Source: NP936 sp002726085 (lineage in GTDB: Bacteria; Acidobacteriota; Vicinamibacteria; Vicinamibacterales; UBA8438). Taken from it: 64,000 bases of DNA. Where the stretch lies: contig DASCQF010000104.1 in assembly GCA_036012905.1 (NCBI GenBank), positions 1 to 64,000 of the forward strand, in the 5' to 3' direction. The translations under genes were made by a program, and so were the position numbers. The notes beneath the pieces were generated by a model, which saw nothing but the letters and a program-made list of their open reading frames with translations, was not told where the DNA came from and ran no database searches. Shown piece after piece: positions 27,742-37,472 of the stretch; the stretch's first letter is position 1; every line of letters begins with the position of its first letter.

Positions 27742-30117
27742 ATGCGTGAAAAGTGGGTGCTCTGCGTGTCGCTCGCGCTGTTCGGCGTGGTCACTGCCGG
27801 CGCCCCTGCGGCTGCGCCGGCACAGGCGCCAATCGGCGCCACGGCCGCCACTCCGGACACGGTCAGCGCCGTGCTCGACCAATACTGCGTCACCTGCCAC
27901 AACGAGCGGCTTCAGACCGCCGAGCTCGCGCTCGATGGCCTGGACCTGTCGGACGTCAGCGCCGACGCCGAGACTTGGGAGGCGGTGGTCCGCAAGTTGC
28001 GGCTGCGCGTCATGCCGCCCACAGGTCGTCCCCGTCCCGACGATGCCACCAACGACGCGGTCGCGTCCTGGTTCGAAACCGCGCTCGACAGCGCGGCCGC
28101 CGCCGACCCCAACCCGGGCCGCCGTCCGGCGCTGCACCGGCTGAGTCGGACCGAGTACCAGAACGCGGTGCGCGATCTGCTGGCCCTCGACGACCTGCCC
28201 AAAGAGCTCGACATCGAGGTGATGCTGCCGGCCGATAATGCCACCAGCGGATTCGACAATCTGGCTGACCTGCTGTTTGTCTCGCCCACGCTGATGGAGC
28301 GATATCTCGGGGCGGCGCGCAGAATCAGTCGTCTTGCCGTCGGCGACCCGACGATGTTGCCGATCGTCGACACCTACCGGATCGACCGCGATCTGGTCCA
28401 GGACCGGCATGTTGAAGGGCTCCCGCTCGGCACCCGCGGCGGCACCCGGGTGCGGAGCCACCTGCCGCTCGACGGCGAGTACCTCATCACGGTTGTGTTC
28501 CCGGGCGCCGCGCGTGAGCCCCATGAGGTCGAAGTCAGCGTCGACGGCGAGCGGGTGGGGCTGTTCACCATTGGCGAGAACCCGCCGGAGCGGCCGGCCA
28601 GCGGCGTCTTTACCTTCGATGCCGACCCCGACGTGCAGGTGCGTGTGTCGCTCAGGGCCGGTCCGCGTGAGGTGGCCGTGGCGTTTCTGCCCAAGAGCGG
28701 CGCGGTTTCGGGAGGCCTCGTGCGGTCGGCCAGGTCTCGCAGCCGGCAGCCGTCCATCGCCAGCCTGATTGTCAGTGGGCCCTATGGCGCGGACGGCGCG
28801 GGCGACACGCCAAGCCGCCGACACATCTTCAGCTGCCGTCCAGGCACCGGCGCCGCGGTGGGTGACGAGCAAGCGTGCGCGCGAGAGATTCTGTCGACGA
28901 CCGCACGGCGCGCCTATCGACGCCCGGTCACCGGACAGGACCTCGAGCGGCTGCTGCCGTTCTACGAGCAGGGCCGAGCCGAGGGCGGGTTCGAACGGGG
29001 CGTCCAGCGCGCCATCGAGCGTGTGCTTGTGAGCCCGGAGTTCCTGTTCCGCGTCGAACGTGACCCGGCGGGTGTCGCCGCCGGCGACGTTTATCGCGTG
29101 ACCGATCTCGAGCTCGCCTCTCGCCTGTCGTTCTTTCTTTGGGCCAGCATCCCGGACGACGAGCTGCTCGACCTGGCGAGTCGGGGCGAGCTCGGCGCGC
29201 CGGGCGTGCTCGACCAGCAGGTGCAGCGCATGCTGGCCGACCCGCGGTCAGAGGCGCTCGTCACCAACTTTGCCGAGCAGTGGCTGTATCTCCGGGACAT
29301 CGAGCTGAAGGAACCGGATACCGGATTCTTCCCCGACTTCGACGAGAACCTGCGACAAGCGTTCCGCCGCGAGACCGAGCTGTTCATCGACAGCATCCTG
29401 CGCGACGACCGGAGCGTGCTCGATCTGCTGACGGCCAGTCACACGTTCGTGAACGAGCGGCTGGCGAAGCACTACGGCATTCCGAATGTCTACGGCAGCC
29501 ACTTCCGCCGTGTCGAGCTGGAGGACGAGGCGCGACGCGGCCTCCTGGGACAGGGGAGCATCCTGACGCTGACGTCGTATGGCACCCGCACGTCGCCGGT
29601 GCTCCGCGGCAAGTGGATTCTCGAGAATCTGCTGTCGTCGCCGCCCCCGCCTCCGCCGCCCAACGTGCCGGCGCTCGAGGCGACCACTGGAGACGGCGTG
29701 CCGCGATCGATGCGCGAGGCAATGGAGCAGCACCGGGCGAACCCGGTCTGTGCGAGCTGCCACTCGAAGATGGACCCGCTCGGGTTCGCGCTCGAGAACT
29801 TCGACGCCGTCGGGCGCTGGCGGAGCCTGGGCGAGACGAACCTGCCGATCGACGCGACCGGCCAGTTGCCCAACGGTGAACAGTTCGAAGGGCCCGCCGG
29901 ACTCCGCGCCGCCCTGCTGCGGTCGCCCGACCAGTTCGTGATCACCATCACCGACAAGCTGCTGACTTACGCGCTCGGGCGTGGAGTCGAGGCGTTCGAC
30001 GCGCCGACGGTGCGCGCGATCGTGCGCGAAGCGGCGCGCGACGACTATCGCTTCTCGACAATCGTCACTGGCATCGTCAACAGCACTCCGTTCCAGATGA
30101 GAAAGAGCGAATCATGA
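27742..30117 (+). CDS. DUF1587/DUF1595/DUF1592/DUF1588/DUF1585 cytochrome-like protein (locus 1)
   Basis: 791 residues, ATG 27742 with GAGAGAGG upstream, signal peptide to about 27. A first c-type heme motif CVTCHN is followed in order by DUF1587 (HRLSRTEYQNAVRDLLALDD), DUF1595 (TARRAYRRPVTGQDLERLLP), DUF1592 (IERVLVSPEFLFRVE, DLELASRLSFFLW), DUF1588 (TRTSPVLRGKWILENLL plus a proline run) with a second CASCH, and DUF1585 (LLTYALGRGVEAFD). These exported proteins are known mostly from Planctomycetes, Acidobacteria and relatives, always beside DUF1552; no reaction has been proven to my knowledge. The stop overlaps the DUF1552 start (ATGA). Confidence 0.92.
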   Translation: MREKWVLCVSLALFGVVTAGAPAAAPAQAPIGATAATPDTVSAVLDQYCVTCHNERLQTAELALDGLDLSDVSADAETWEAVVRKLRLRVMPPTGRPRPDDATNDAVASWFETALDSAAAADPNPGRRPALHRLSRTEYQNAVRDLLALDDLPKELDIEVMLPADNATSGFDNLADLLFVSPTLMERYLGAARRISRLAVGDPTMLPIVDTYRIDRDLVQDRHVEGLPLGTRGGTRVRSHLPLDGEYLITVVFPGAAREPHEVEVSVDGERVGLFTIGENPPERPASGVFTFDADPDVQVRVSLRAGPREVAVAFLPKSGAVSGGLVRSARSRSRQPSIASLIVSGPYGADGAGDTPSRRHIFSCRPGTGAAVGDEQACAREILSTTARRAYRRPVTGQDLERLLPFYEQGRAEGGFERGVQRAIERVLVSPEFLFRVERDPAGVAAGDVYRVTDLELASRLSFFLWASIPDDELLDLASRGELGAPGVLDQQVQRMLADPRSEALVTNFAEQWLYLRDIELKEPDTGFFPDFDENLRQAFRRETELFIDSILRDDRSVLDLLTASHTFVNERLAKHYGIPNVYGSHFRRVELEDEARRGLLGQGSILTLTSYGTRTSPVLRGKWILENLLSSPPPPPPPNVPALEATTGDGVPRSMREAMEQHRANPVCASCHSKMDPLGFALENFDAVGRWRSLGETNLPIDATGQLPNGEQFEGPAGLRAALLRSPDQFVITITDKLLTYALGRGVEAFDAPTVRAIVREAARDDYRFSTIVTGIVNSTPFQMRKSES

Positions 30118-31475
30118 TCATTGCCAAGCTGGCGTTGCCGCGGCGGACCTTCCTGCGCGGGCTGGGCGCCACCGTGGCCCTTCCGCTACTCGACGCCATG
30201 GTTCCGGCTGCGACCGCACTGGCGCAAACCGCCGCCAGCCCGGCGACCCGGCTCGGTTTCGTCTACATCCCGAACGGAGTCATCCAGGAGCAGTGGGTCC
30301 CGGCGACGACCGGTGCGGGGTTCGATCTCTCGCCCACGCTGAGTCCGCTCGCGCCATATCGTGATCAGTTGCTGGTGCTGAGCGGTCTCGCGCACCGGCA
30401 GGCCGACTCGTTCGGCGATGGCAACGGCGACCATCCGCGGGCGACCGCCGTCTGGCTGAGCGGTGTCCATGCCTGGGAGCGGCGCGGGCGCATCGGCCCG
30501 ACCGCCATCAAGCTGGGCACGACCGCCGACCAGATCGCCGCGCGCGAGCTGGGGAAGGCCACGCCGCTGCCCTCGCTCGAGCTGGTGCTCGAGCGCCCGA
30601 CCGCGATCTCGTGTGACTCGGGCGATTGTTTCTACTCGAACACGATTTCGTGGCGCGACCCGACGACGCCGCTCGAGATGGAACCGCATCCCCGGGTGGT
30701 CTTCGAGCGGCTGTTCGGCGACGGCGGTAGCTCGGCCGACCGGCGGGCGCAGGCGCGGCACTCCGGCAGCATTCTCGATTCGGTGACCGAGGAAGCGTTG
30801 AGCCTCGAGCGGACACTCGGACCGGGCGACCGGAACAAGCTGAGCGAGTATCTCGAGTCGGTCCGCGATCTCGAGCTGCGAATCGGACGCGCCGAAGCCC
30901 GAGGCGACGAGGCGGAGATCGACCTGCCCGAGCGGCCCATTGACATCCCGGACGATTTCGAAGAATACGCCACGCTGATGTTCGACCTGCTGGCGCTCGC
31001 CTATCAGGCCGATGTCACTCGGGTCGGCACGCTGATGATGGCGCGCGAGACCAGTCCCCGTTCCTTCCCGCAGATCGGCGTGCCCGACCAGCACCACACC
31101 GTGTCGCACCACCGGAACGATCCGGACTACATCGCGCGGAAGGCGAAAATCGATACCTATCACATCTCGCTACTCGGGCACTTCCTCGAGACGCTCCGCG
31201 CCACGCCGGACGGCGACGGCAATCTGCTCGACCACTCCATGATTGTCTATGGCGGCGGCATCGGGAACGGGAACCTGCACGAACACACCAACCTGCCATG
31301 TCTGGTGGCCGGCGGCGGCGGTGGCCGGCTCCAGGGTGGCCGTCATCTCGCCTACCCGGAAGACACGCCGATGGCGAATCTGCTGCTCAGCGTGCTCGAC
31401 AAGGCGGGGGTGCGTGCCGAGGAGCTGGGCGATGCCAGCGGGTTGCTGAGCACCGGCACCCTGGCCAACGTCTAA
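30114..31475 (+). CDS. DUF1552 Tat-exported protein (locus 1)
   Basis: 453 residues, translationally coupled to the DUF1592 protein by a 4-nt overlap. The twin-arginine signal PRRTFLRGLGATVALPLLDA is typical of DUF1552. Further family features: FVYIPNGVIQEQW, LLVLSGLAHRQAD, NTISWRDPTTPLEMEPHPR, ERTLGPGDRNKLSEYLESVR and a C-terminal MIVYGGGIGNGNLHEHTNLP resembling the alkaline-phosphatase-like/DUF1501 superfamily core. The partner is exported by Sec, this one probably folded with a cofactor through Tat. Confidence 0.92.
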   Translation: MIIAKLALPRRTFLRGLGATVALPLLDAMVPAATALAQTAASPATRLGFVYIPNGVIQEQWVPATTGAGFDLSPTLSPLAPYRDQLLVLSGLAHRQADSFGDGNGDHPRATAVWLSGVHAWERRGRIGPTAIKLGTTADQIAARELGKATPLPSLELVLERPTAISCDSGDCFYSNTISWRDPTTPLEMEPHPRVVFERLFGDGGSSADRRAQARHSGSILDSVTEEALSLERTLGPGDRNKLSEYLESVRDLELRIGRAEARGDEAEIDLPERPIDIPDDFEEYATLMFDLLALAYQADVTRVGTLMMARETSPRSFPQIGVPDQHHTVSHHRNDPDYIARKAKIDTYHISLLGHFLETLRATPDGDGNLLDHSMIVYGGGIGNGNLHEHTNLPCLVAGGGGGRLQGGRHLAYPEDTPMANLLLSVLDKAGVRAEELGDASGLLSTGTLANV

Positions 31476-31532
31476 GTGGCCCCGGTCATAAGTACGGCGG
31501 AACCATTGCCACGCCACTTCAAGGAGGATTCC

Positions 31533-32618
31533 ATGCGCAGAAGAATCACGATCTGTCTCGGCGGGCTGGCAACGGTGGCTCTGGCGATGACGCCGGTGGC
31601 CGCGGCGCAAAACGGCGACATTCCACGGACACCGAGCGGTCGTCCAGACCTGTCGGGTACCTACGATGTCTCGACGCTGACGCCGATGGAGCGGCCGGCG
31701 GAGCTGGGCGAGAAGATGGCGCTGACCGCGGAAGAGGCGGCCGAGGTCGCCGAACGTGCACGACAGCGGGACGAGCGGAGGCAACAGCCAAGCGACCCCG
31801 ATCGCGGCGCCCCGCCCCAGGGTGGTGACGGCTCGGGTGGCGCGTCCGGCAACGTTGGCGGTTACAACGGGTTCTGGATCGATAACGGCGATAGCGCGTT
31901 CCAGGTCGACGGCCAGTGGCGCACTTCGATTTTGATCGATCCCGCCAACGGCCGCTTTCCGCCGCGGGTCGGCGGCTCGGGCACTGGCGGTCGGGGCGCG
32001 CGACGCGCGAACGATGGCACCGCCTACTGGCTCGAGGCAGGCAACGACGCGCCGGGTCCGTACGACAACATGGAGCAGCGCCCCTATGCCGAGCGCTGCA
32101 TCCTGACTTTCGGATCGACCTCGGGTCCACCGATGCTGCCGGCGCTCTACAACAACCACAAGCGGATCGTGCAGACCGAGGACACGGTGATGATCCTCAT
32201 CGAAATGGTGCACGATGCCAGGATCGTCCGGATGAACGCCGAGCACGATCCGCCCGACATCAAGAAGTGGCTGGGCGATTCGATCGGGTGGTGGGAAGGG
32301 GACACCCTCGTTGTCGAGACCACCAACTTTGTGGACCGTCCGGCGTTCCGGCAGGGCACCGGCAACATGACGGTCACCGAGCGCTTCCGTCTCGAGAGTG
32401 CCGACCAGCTGGTCTACACCTTCACGGTCGAGGACGCGACGGTCTGGACCGCGCCGTTCACGGGCGAGTACGCCTGGCCTCGGAGCCCGAACAAGGTCTT
32501 CGAGTACGCCTGCCACGAGGCGAACTACGCGCTCGAAGGCATCATGAAGGGCGCGCGGGTGCTCGAAGCGGAGTTCCGCGGCGAGGAGCCCGAAGGGGTC
32601 GCCAATCCGACACGGTAG
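31533..32618 (+). CDS. Exported GDTLVV/CHEGNY-family protein
   Basis: 361 residues from ATG 31533 with AAGGAGGATTCC directly upstream; signal peptide ending Ala-Ala-Ala-Gln. Family blocks: SGRPDLSGTYDVSTLTPMER, an insertion rich in Gly/Arg/Gln (about 85-120), TSILIDPANGRFPP, YNNHKRIVQTEDTVMILIEM, GDTLVVETTNF, FTVEDATVWTAPFTGEY and a variant C-terminal motif CHEANYALEGIMKGAR. It follows the DUF1592/DUF1552 pair by 57 nt in the same direction and may be co-transcribed. Function unknown. Confidence 0.82.
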   Translation: MRRRITICLGGLATVALAMTPVAAAQNGDIPRTPSGRPDLSGTYDVSTLTPMERPAELGEKMALTAEEAAEVAERARQRDERRQQPSDPDRGAPPQGGDGSGGASGNVGGYNGFWIDNGDSAFQVDGQWRTSILIDPANGRFPPRVGGSGTGGRGARRANDGTAYWLEAGNDAPGPYDNMEQRPYAERCILTFGSTSGPPMLPALYNNHKRIVQTEDTVMILIEMVHDARIVRMNAEHDPPDIKKWLGDSIGWWEGDTLVVETTNFVDRPAFRQGTGNMTVTERFRLESADQLVYTFTVEDATVWTAPFTGEYAWPRSPNKVFEYACHEANYALEGIMKGARVLEAEFRGEEPEGVANPTR

Positions 32619-32684
32619 CCGCCCGAGCTCCAGGCTTGCCGGTCGCCCGTCACAGCGGCGTGGTGTGATACTGATTCAGGCTGC

Positions 32685-33893
32685 ATGTCTGATCCCACAC
32701 CGCCCCAAGCCCGTCCCCTCGACGGTATCCGTGTCATCGATCTCAGCCGGGTCGTATCCGGCCCGTTCTGCACGATGAGCCTCGGCGACATGGGCGCCGA
32801 CATCGTCAAGATCGAGGAACCGGGACGCGGCGACGAGTCGCGCGCCTTTGGTCCGCCGTTCCTCGGTGGCGAGTCGCCCTACTTCCTGTCGGTGAACCGC
32901 AACAAGCGCAGCTGTACCGTCAATCTGAAGTCAGAGGCGGGCCGGGCGATTGTCTGGCGGCTGCTCGACGGCGCCGACATTCTGATTCAGAACTTCAGGC
33001 CCGGCGCCGTGGCACGCCTGGGGCTCGACTACGACACGGTGGCCGCGTGTCATCCGCGGCTCGTCTACTGCTCGATCTCGGGGTTCGGAGACAGCGGGCC
33101 GGATGCGCGCCGGCCCGGCTACGACCTGATCGTGCAGGGCGAGTCCGGCCTGATGGACCTGACGGGCGAGGCCGACGGTCCGCCTACCCGGATTGGCACC
33201 TCCATCGCCGACCTCACCGCAGGGGTGATGGCGGCGCAGGGCATCACCCTGGCGCTCTACGCGCGTCAGACGACGGGGCGTGGACAGCACGTCAAGATCG
33301 CGATGCTCGATGCGATGGCGTCGCTGCTCACGTACAACGCAGGGAACTATTTCGCGACCGGCGAGAGTGCGACGCGACGCGGCAACGACCATGCGTCGGT
33401 GGTGCCTTATCAGACGCTGCAGGCAAAGGACGGGTGGCTGAACCTCGGAATCGCGAACGATTCGCTCTGGCGCCGTTACTGCGACGCGATCGACCGCCCC
33501 GATCTGGGGGACGATCCCCGCTTCGCGGCTGCTCCCGACCGGGTCGCTCACCGGGGCGTGCTGGTGCCGATCATCGTCGAGCTGACCGCCGCGAGGACCG
33601 TGCAGGAATGGGTCGACCTGCTCGGTGCCGCCGGCGTGCCGTGCGGCCGCATCCGGAATATCGCCCAGGTCTGCGAGCATCCGCAGCTGGTGGAACGCGG
33701 CAAGATCGTCGACCGTCCACATCCGACTGCGGAGACCGTGCGCATGATCGGGATGCCGATCGAGCTGAGCGACACGCCGGGACGTATCGAGACGGCGCCG
33801 CCGCTGCTGGGTGAGCACACCGACGAGGTGCTGCGCGAGGCCGGGTACACGGATGACGAGATCGGCGCTCTGCGAGGGGCCGGGGCAGTCTGA
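32685..33893 (+). CDS. Class III (CaiB/BaiF) CoA-transferase
   Basis: 402 residues covering the whole family. Signatures: LDGIRVIDLSRVVSGPFCTM, LGDMGADIVKIEEPGRGDE, the GTSIADLTAG block with Asp176 at the position of the catalytic aspartate of formyl-CoA transferase, and GRGQHVKIAMLDAM. The enzyme moves CoA between carboxylic acids; the acid cannot be told from sequence. No signal peptide, so cytoplasmic. ATG 32685 has only a weak ribosome site. It is convergent with the PagL-like gene, three bases apart. Confidence 0.93.
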   Translation: MSDPTPPQARPLDGIRVIDLSRVVSGPFCTMSLGDMGADIVKIEEPGRGDESRAFGPPFLGGESPYFLSVNRNKRSCTVNLKSEAGRAIVWRLLDGADILIQNFRPGAVARLGLDYDTVAACHPRLVYCSISGFGDSGPDARRPGYDLIVQGESGLMDLTGEADGPPTRIGTSIADLTAGVMAAQGITLALYARQTTGRGQHVKIAMLDAMASLLTYNAGNYFATGESATRRGNDHASVVPYQTLQAKDGWLNLGIANDSLWRRYCDAIDRPDLGDDPRFAAAPDRVAHRGVLVPIIVELTAARTVQEWVDLLGAAGVPCGRIRNIAQVCEHPQLVERGKIVDRPHPTAETVRMIGMPIELSDTPGRIETAPPLLGEHTDEVLREAGYTDDEIGALRGAGAV

Positions 33894-33896
33894 CTG

Positions 33897-34484
33897 CTAT
33901 CGTAGCACCCACTGCACTCCAGCGATGGCGGTGGCGGCGTTGACGCCGAGGTTCTCACCGGCCGTGCCGGCATTCGAGATGTGATGGTTCCGGAGCTCGA
34001 CGATCAGACCCGGCCCGCGCGGTGGCACCACCCGTAACCCCACACCGTAGAGCAGCTGAAAGTTGAAGGTCCGGTCAAGCTCCGCGATGTCCAGGGTGGT
34101 CCAGATGAGTCCGGCGCCTCCGACGACATACGGGGCCCATCCACGATCGCTCCAGATGTGATACCGCCCCCCGAGCGCCAGACCGCCGGCTGGTTCGAGT
34201 TTGGGATGATGGTAGAGGAGCAACGTGCCTTCTCCGGAGATCTCCAACTGGTCGGTGACGAACCGTCCGAGCTGGGGATGAAAGGCGACGAACCGCACGT
34301 CGCTCTCGGTCTTGCCGTAGCCGGGGACGCCGTGCGACCAGGAGTGCCCCCAGCCGCCCGCCAGCCCTCGTGTCCAGTAGCCCGAGGCGAGGCGCGGCTG
34401 CTGTGCGAGGGCGGCTACCGGGAGGAGTGCCAGCAGGAGGAACAGTCCTGCCGTTCGCGGCACGTGGCCGGAGCGAGGCGTCAT
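33897..34484 (-). CDS. PagL-like acyloxyacyl hydrolase / lipid A 3-O-deacylase
   Basis: 195 residues from ATG 34482-34484, chosen because it begins a good signal peptide (cleavage near Ala-Leu-Ala-Gln); a longer frame to 34559 has no ribosome site. The C-terminal region ELRNHHISNAGTAGENLGVN matches the PagL motif containing the catalytic His and Ser, and the rest is a small outer-membrane beta barrel. PagL removes the 3-linked acyl chain from lipid A, so a lipid A outer membrane is implied. Confidence 0.78.
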   Translation of the reverse strand: MTPRSGHVPRTAGLFLLLALLPVAALAQQPRLASGYWTRGLAGGWGHSWSHGVPGYGKTESDVRFVAFHPQLGRFVTDQLEISGEGTLLLYHHPKLEPAGGLALGGRYHIWSDRGWAPYVVGGAGLIWTTLDIAELDRTFNFQLLYGVGLRVVPPRGPGLIVELRNHHISNAGTAGENLGVNAATAIAGVQWVLR

Positions 34485-34588
34485 GGTGGGCAGGGTGGCC
34501 CTGGTGGCCATGGTGACAATGATAAGAGGAACCATAGGGCGGCCTAGTGGCATAATCATCCAGAATCTCTTTCACAGCAGGAGGAGCC

Positions 34589-35548
34589 ATGCGTTGGTCG
34601 GCGTCGGCTCGAACGCCATCAGCTATTCCCGCCGTGACACTGACAGCGTGCCTCGTCGGCACCTGTCTGCTGGTGCCCACCGCGTCGGTCGGGCAAACGG
34701 ACGACCTGCCTCGCACGGCCTGGGGTGCGCCCGATCTGAGCGGGTACTGGGAGTACCGCACCACGACGCCGCTCCAGCGTCCCGAGGCGTTTGCCGACAA
34801 AGCGACGCTCACGGCCGAAGAGGTGGCCGCCTATCTCCCGGAGCGGCTCGCGGCAATTGGCCGCGAACGCGATCTGCAGCTGAACGCCGACTGGTGGGAA
34901 CCGGGTGGCCTCACCGACAACCGCACCTCGTTGATCACCGATCCGCCAGATGGCCGTCTGCCGACCATGACCGACGCCGCCCGGCATCGCGCCCGCACGC
35001 TGGGACTGCGGTCGCGGTCACGTCCGGCCGATGGACCAGAGGACCGCGAGCGCTACGAGCGTTGCATCATGGGCCGGACGGTGCCGCTGCTGGCGGTGGC
35101 CCCGAACCGTTTGGCGCAGTTCTTTCAGACCGAGGACTACCTGATCCTCCTGCACGAGCAGAAGTCCGACCTGCGCATCATCCCGATCGACGGTGCCGTG
35201 CCGCCACCCGCCTCGGTGCGGCAGTGGTCGGGACGGTCGCGCGGTTACTGGGAGGGCGACACGCTGGTGGTGGAGACCACGAACCTCAACGGTGCCTGGA
35301 CGCTCAGCGGCAGCGGCCCCAACATGCATGTCGTCGAGCGATTCACGCGGACCCCGACCGGCATCGATTTCGCCTTCACCATCACCGACTCCGAGTCGTT
35401 CGACGCGCCCTGGACGGTGACGTTCCCGATCACGCAGGCGGCGGGCCCGGTCTTCGAGAACGCCTGTCACGAGGGGAACTACAGCATGCCGCTGATCCTC
35501 AGTGGCGCCCGGGCCGAGGAGCGAGCCGCAGCGGCGGCCACCCGCTAG
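34589..35548 (+). CDS. Exported GDTLVV/CHEGNY-family protein
   Basis: 319 residues; ATG 34589 follows CAGGAGGAG. Signal peptide to about Val-Gly-Gln. Conserved blocks: WGAPDLSGYWEYRTTTPLQR, TSLITDPPDGRLPTM, RCIMGRTVPLL, GDTLVVETTNLNG, MHVVERFTRTPTGIDFAFTI and CHEGNYSMPLILSGARA. This is the simplest, complete form of the family in the window. It is followed after 11 nt by the POTRA-like gene. Function unknown. Confidence 0.83.
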   Translation: MRWSASARTPSAIPAVTLTACLVGTCLLVPTASVGQTDDLPRTAWGAPDLSGYWEYRTTTPLQRPEAFADKATLTAEEVAAYLPERLAAIGRERDLQLNADWWEPGGLTDNRTSLITDPPDGRLPTMTDAARHRARTLGLRSRSRPADGPEDRERYERCIMGRTVPLLAVAPNRLAQFFQTEDYLILLHEQKSDLRIIPIDGAVPPPASVRQWSGRSRGYWEGDTLVVETTNLNGAWTLSGSGPNMHVVERFTRTPTGIDFAFTITDSESFDAPWTVTFPITQAAGPVFENACHEGNYSMPLILSGARAEERAAAAATR

Positions 35549-35559
35549 CGCAGCACGGG

Positions 35560-36063
35560 ATGCGCAGGCCCAGCAGCTCTCCCGATCTCGTGCTGGCCGT
35601 CGCGCTCGGCTTTGTCACGGCGGTCCCGGCGGCGCGCGCGCAGGTGGTGCAGCCCCCGCCGAGTTCACCCCCGGTGCTGCGTTACTTGGAGCTCCGCTTT
35701 CCGACCCAGGGCAATCGCGGGTTCCACGATCCGTCGACCTACCTCAGGCAGTCGGACACCACGCATTACCTCAGCATTCCAGGGCGTCTCCGTTATTCGC
35801 TCTACACCGAAGCCGAGCCGGTGATTCTTGCGGATGCGGAACGCTTCTGGCGGTCGGGACAGTTCGAGAGCCTGTGGGTGGACGTGACAGACAGCCCCTT
35901 CGAGAACGGCGTGGTTGGGAAGCACGTCGTGTTCAATTTCGTGGAGCGGGCCGAGACCAGGATCCCGACCGCTGACAATCCGACGACACCGCCAGAGTTT
36001 CGACAGCCACCGGCAGGCCATCAGCGCCTCTACCCGCCGCCCGAAGACCGGCGCTATCGCTGA
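35560..36063 (+). CDS. Exported POTRA-like protein
   Basis: 167 residues from ATG 35560; signal peptide ending Ala-Arg-Ala-Gln. Segments LRYLELRFPTQGNRGFHD, ILADAERFWRSGQFESLWVD and NGVVGKHVVFNFVERAETR follow the strand-helix-helix-strand-strand pattern and the GKHVVF-ER motif of POTRA modules found in outer-membrane assembly proteins of related bacteria. Length allows one module with linkers and no barrel, so it may be a stand-alone accessory. Ribosome site weak. Confidence 0.6.
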   Translation: MRRPSSSPDLVLAVALGFVTAVPAARAQVVQPPPSSPPVLRYLELRFPTQGNRGFHDPSTYLRQSDTTHYLSIPGRLRYSLYTEAEPVILADAERFWRSGQFESLWVDVTDSPFENGVVGKHVVFNFVERAETRIPTADNPTTPPEFRQPPAGHQRLYPPPEDRRYR

Positions 36064-36214
36064 AGAACCCCCTCGCGAAGCTCGCTAGACACGACCGTGT
36101 TCCCGTATCGTCGGCCGGGGCCCACAACCGGTTCGGAGCACGAAGGGCGCGTGCTGTTGCCGTCGACGCTTCGGGTTGTCAAAGAACCAACGACGACCCC
36201 AATCGGGTCCAACC

Positions 36215-37387
36215 CTACCCAACCGAGCTCGACCGGTCGTGATGGGTGACCTGGCCGAGCCCGCCGGCGTCGCCCCAGCGTCCACCACTGTAGATCCTGA
36301 TGCCGACACTCCGGGTCTCGGAAATCAGCGTGCCGTCTGCGGTGTATCGCCAGTAGCCGCCCAGCACGTGCGCTTTGTCGTGCGTGGCATGAATCACCAG
36401 CGGCCGGTCGGGCCGCATCCGCGTGTAGTCGTAATCACCGACCGCGCCACCGGCGAACTCGGCGAACTCGTCCAGGTTCGTTGAGAGCGTCCCCGTCCCG
36501 GTGGATGATGTGACCTCGGACAGATTCAGCCGGCTCGCGACGCCAGTGGTACGCCAGCCGGCCATCGGTCGTCCATTCCGCGCGTCGCGAGAACGGTCGC
36601 GTGGCCCATAGCCGAATGACACGCTAGCCCGGCGGGTGCCGACCGGCAGCTCGGGCTCGTAGGAGCCCCGGCCGGCGCTCCGATCGTTCAAGATGTCCTC
36701 GTTTCGATAGCCGAACTGAGCCAGGTATCCCTGGCTCCCTACTCTGTGGGTCATCTCCGCATCCGGATGGCGACTTCCTTCGTATCCGCGCTCGTGGAAG
36801 ATGGTCGACACTAGCTGGATCGCCCAGCGGCCGTCGTTGTTCGTCACCGAGTAGATGCCGTCGCAGTCGAGCAGCTTGTGCCCGTCCGCAGTGTAACGGG
36901 TGAACGAGAGTGAGAACACGGCTCCAACGGGGCAGTAGAGGTGCACATTCACGCCTTCGAGCAGGTCGTACGACCCCGGGTTGACCCGGCTGGGTCCTCG
37001 TCCGGTCCCGTTCATCGAGGGCGGCGGGTCGGATCGCAACGCGGCGGCACTCTCCACGACGATCGGCTCAATGTCCTCGTAGATGGCGAACGGAAAGTGA
37101 AGCGTCCGGGCGAGTGCATCCAGGTCTCGTTGACTGAGCGCCGTGAAGTATTCGACGACGAGTCTCAATCCCTCGCTGAGGGGGGCTGAGAATGACACCG
37201 GAAACCGCGAGTCGAGCTGTGCGCCCGGTCGCAGACCCGCGGGTTGTGCGAAGTCGAGCTCTTGTTGTGCAGCCTCGGCCAGCCCCGTGAGCGGCCGGCC
37301 CAAAACCCTGCCGAACGCGCCCAGTGCGCCGATGGTCCCGACCGTATTGAAGAACGTCCGGCGATCGACATGCGCTCCGTTCGACAT
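36215..37387 (-). CDS. Tat-exported protein with NTF2-like features
   Basis: 390 residues from ATG 37385-37387 (GGGAGG, 7 nt spacing). A twin-arginine signal DRRTFFNTVGTIGALGAFG is followed by GLRLVVEYFTALSQRDLDAL and ARTLHFPFAIYED, a pattern seen in SnoaL/NTF2-like domains that carry a small binding pocket. The second half (about 180-390) may be a further domain (FGYGPRDRSRDARNG, DFTY-type YDYTRMRPDRPLVIHATHDK). No enzyme activity can be assigned. Divergent from the M28-like peptidase. Confidence 0.6.
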   Translation of the reverse strand: MSNGAHVDRRTFFNTVGTIGALGAFGRVLGRPLTGLAEAAQQELDFAQPAGLRPGAQLDSRFPVSFSAPLSEGLRLVVEYFTALSQRDLDALARTLHFPFAIYEDIEPIVVESAAALRSDPPPSMNGTGRGPSRVNPGSYDLLEGVNVHLYCPVGAVFSLSFTRYTADGHKLLDCDGIYSVTNNDGRWAIQLVSTIFHERGYEGSRHPDAEMTHRVGSQGYLAQFGYRNEDILNDRSAGRGSYEPELPVGTRRASVSFGYGPRDRSRDARNGRPMAGWRTTGVASRLNLSEVTSSTGTGTLSTNLDEFAEFAGGAVGDYDYTRMRPDRPLVIHATHDKAHVLGGYWRYTADGTLISETRSVGIRIYSGGRWGDAGGLGQVTHHDRSSSVG

Positions 37388-37472
37388 CTCCCATCCTCCC
37401 TGCAGGCTGAAACCAGAAGGCAACGTCACCCCAACTGTGGCATTGTAAGACGCACGTCGTCAGGAGGAGCCC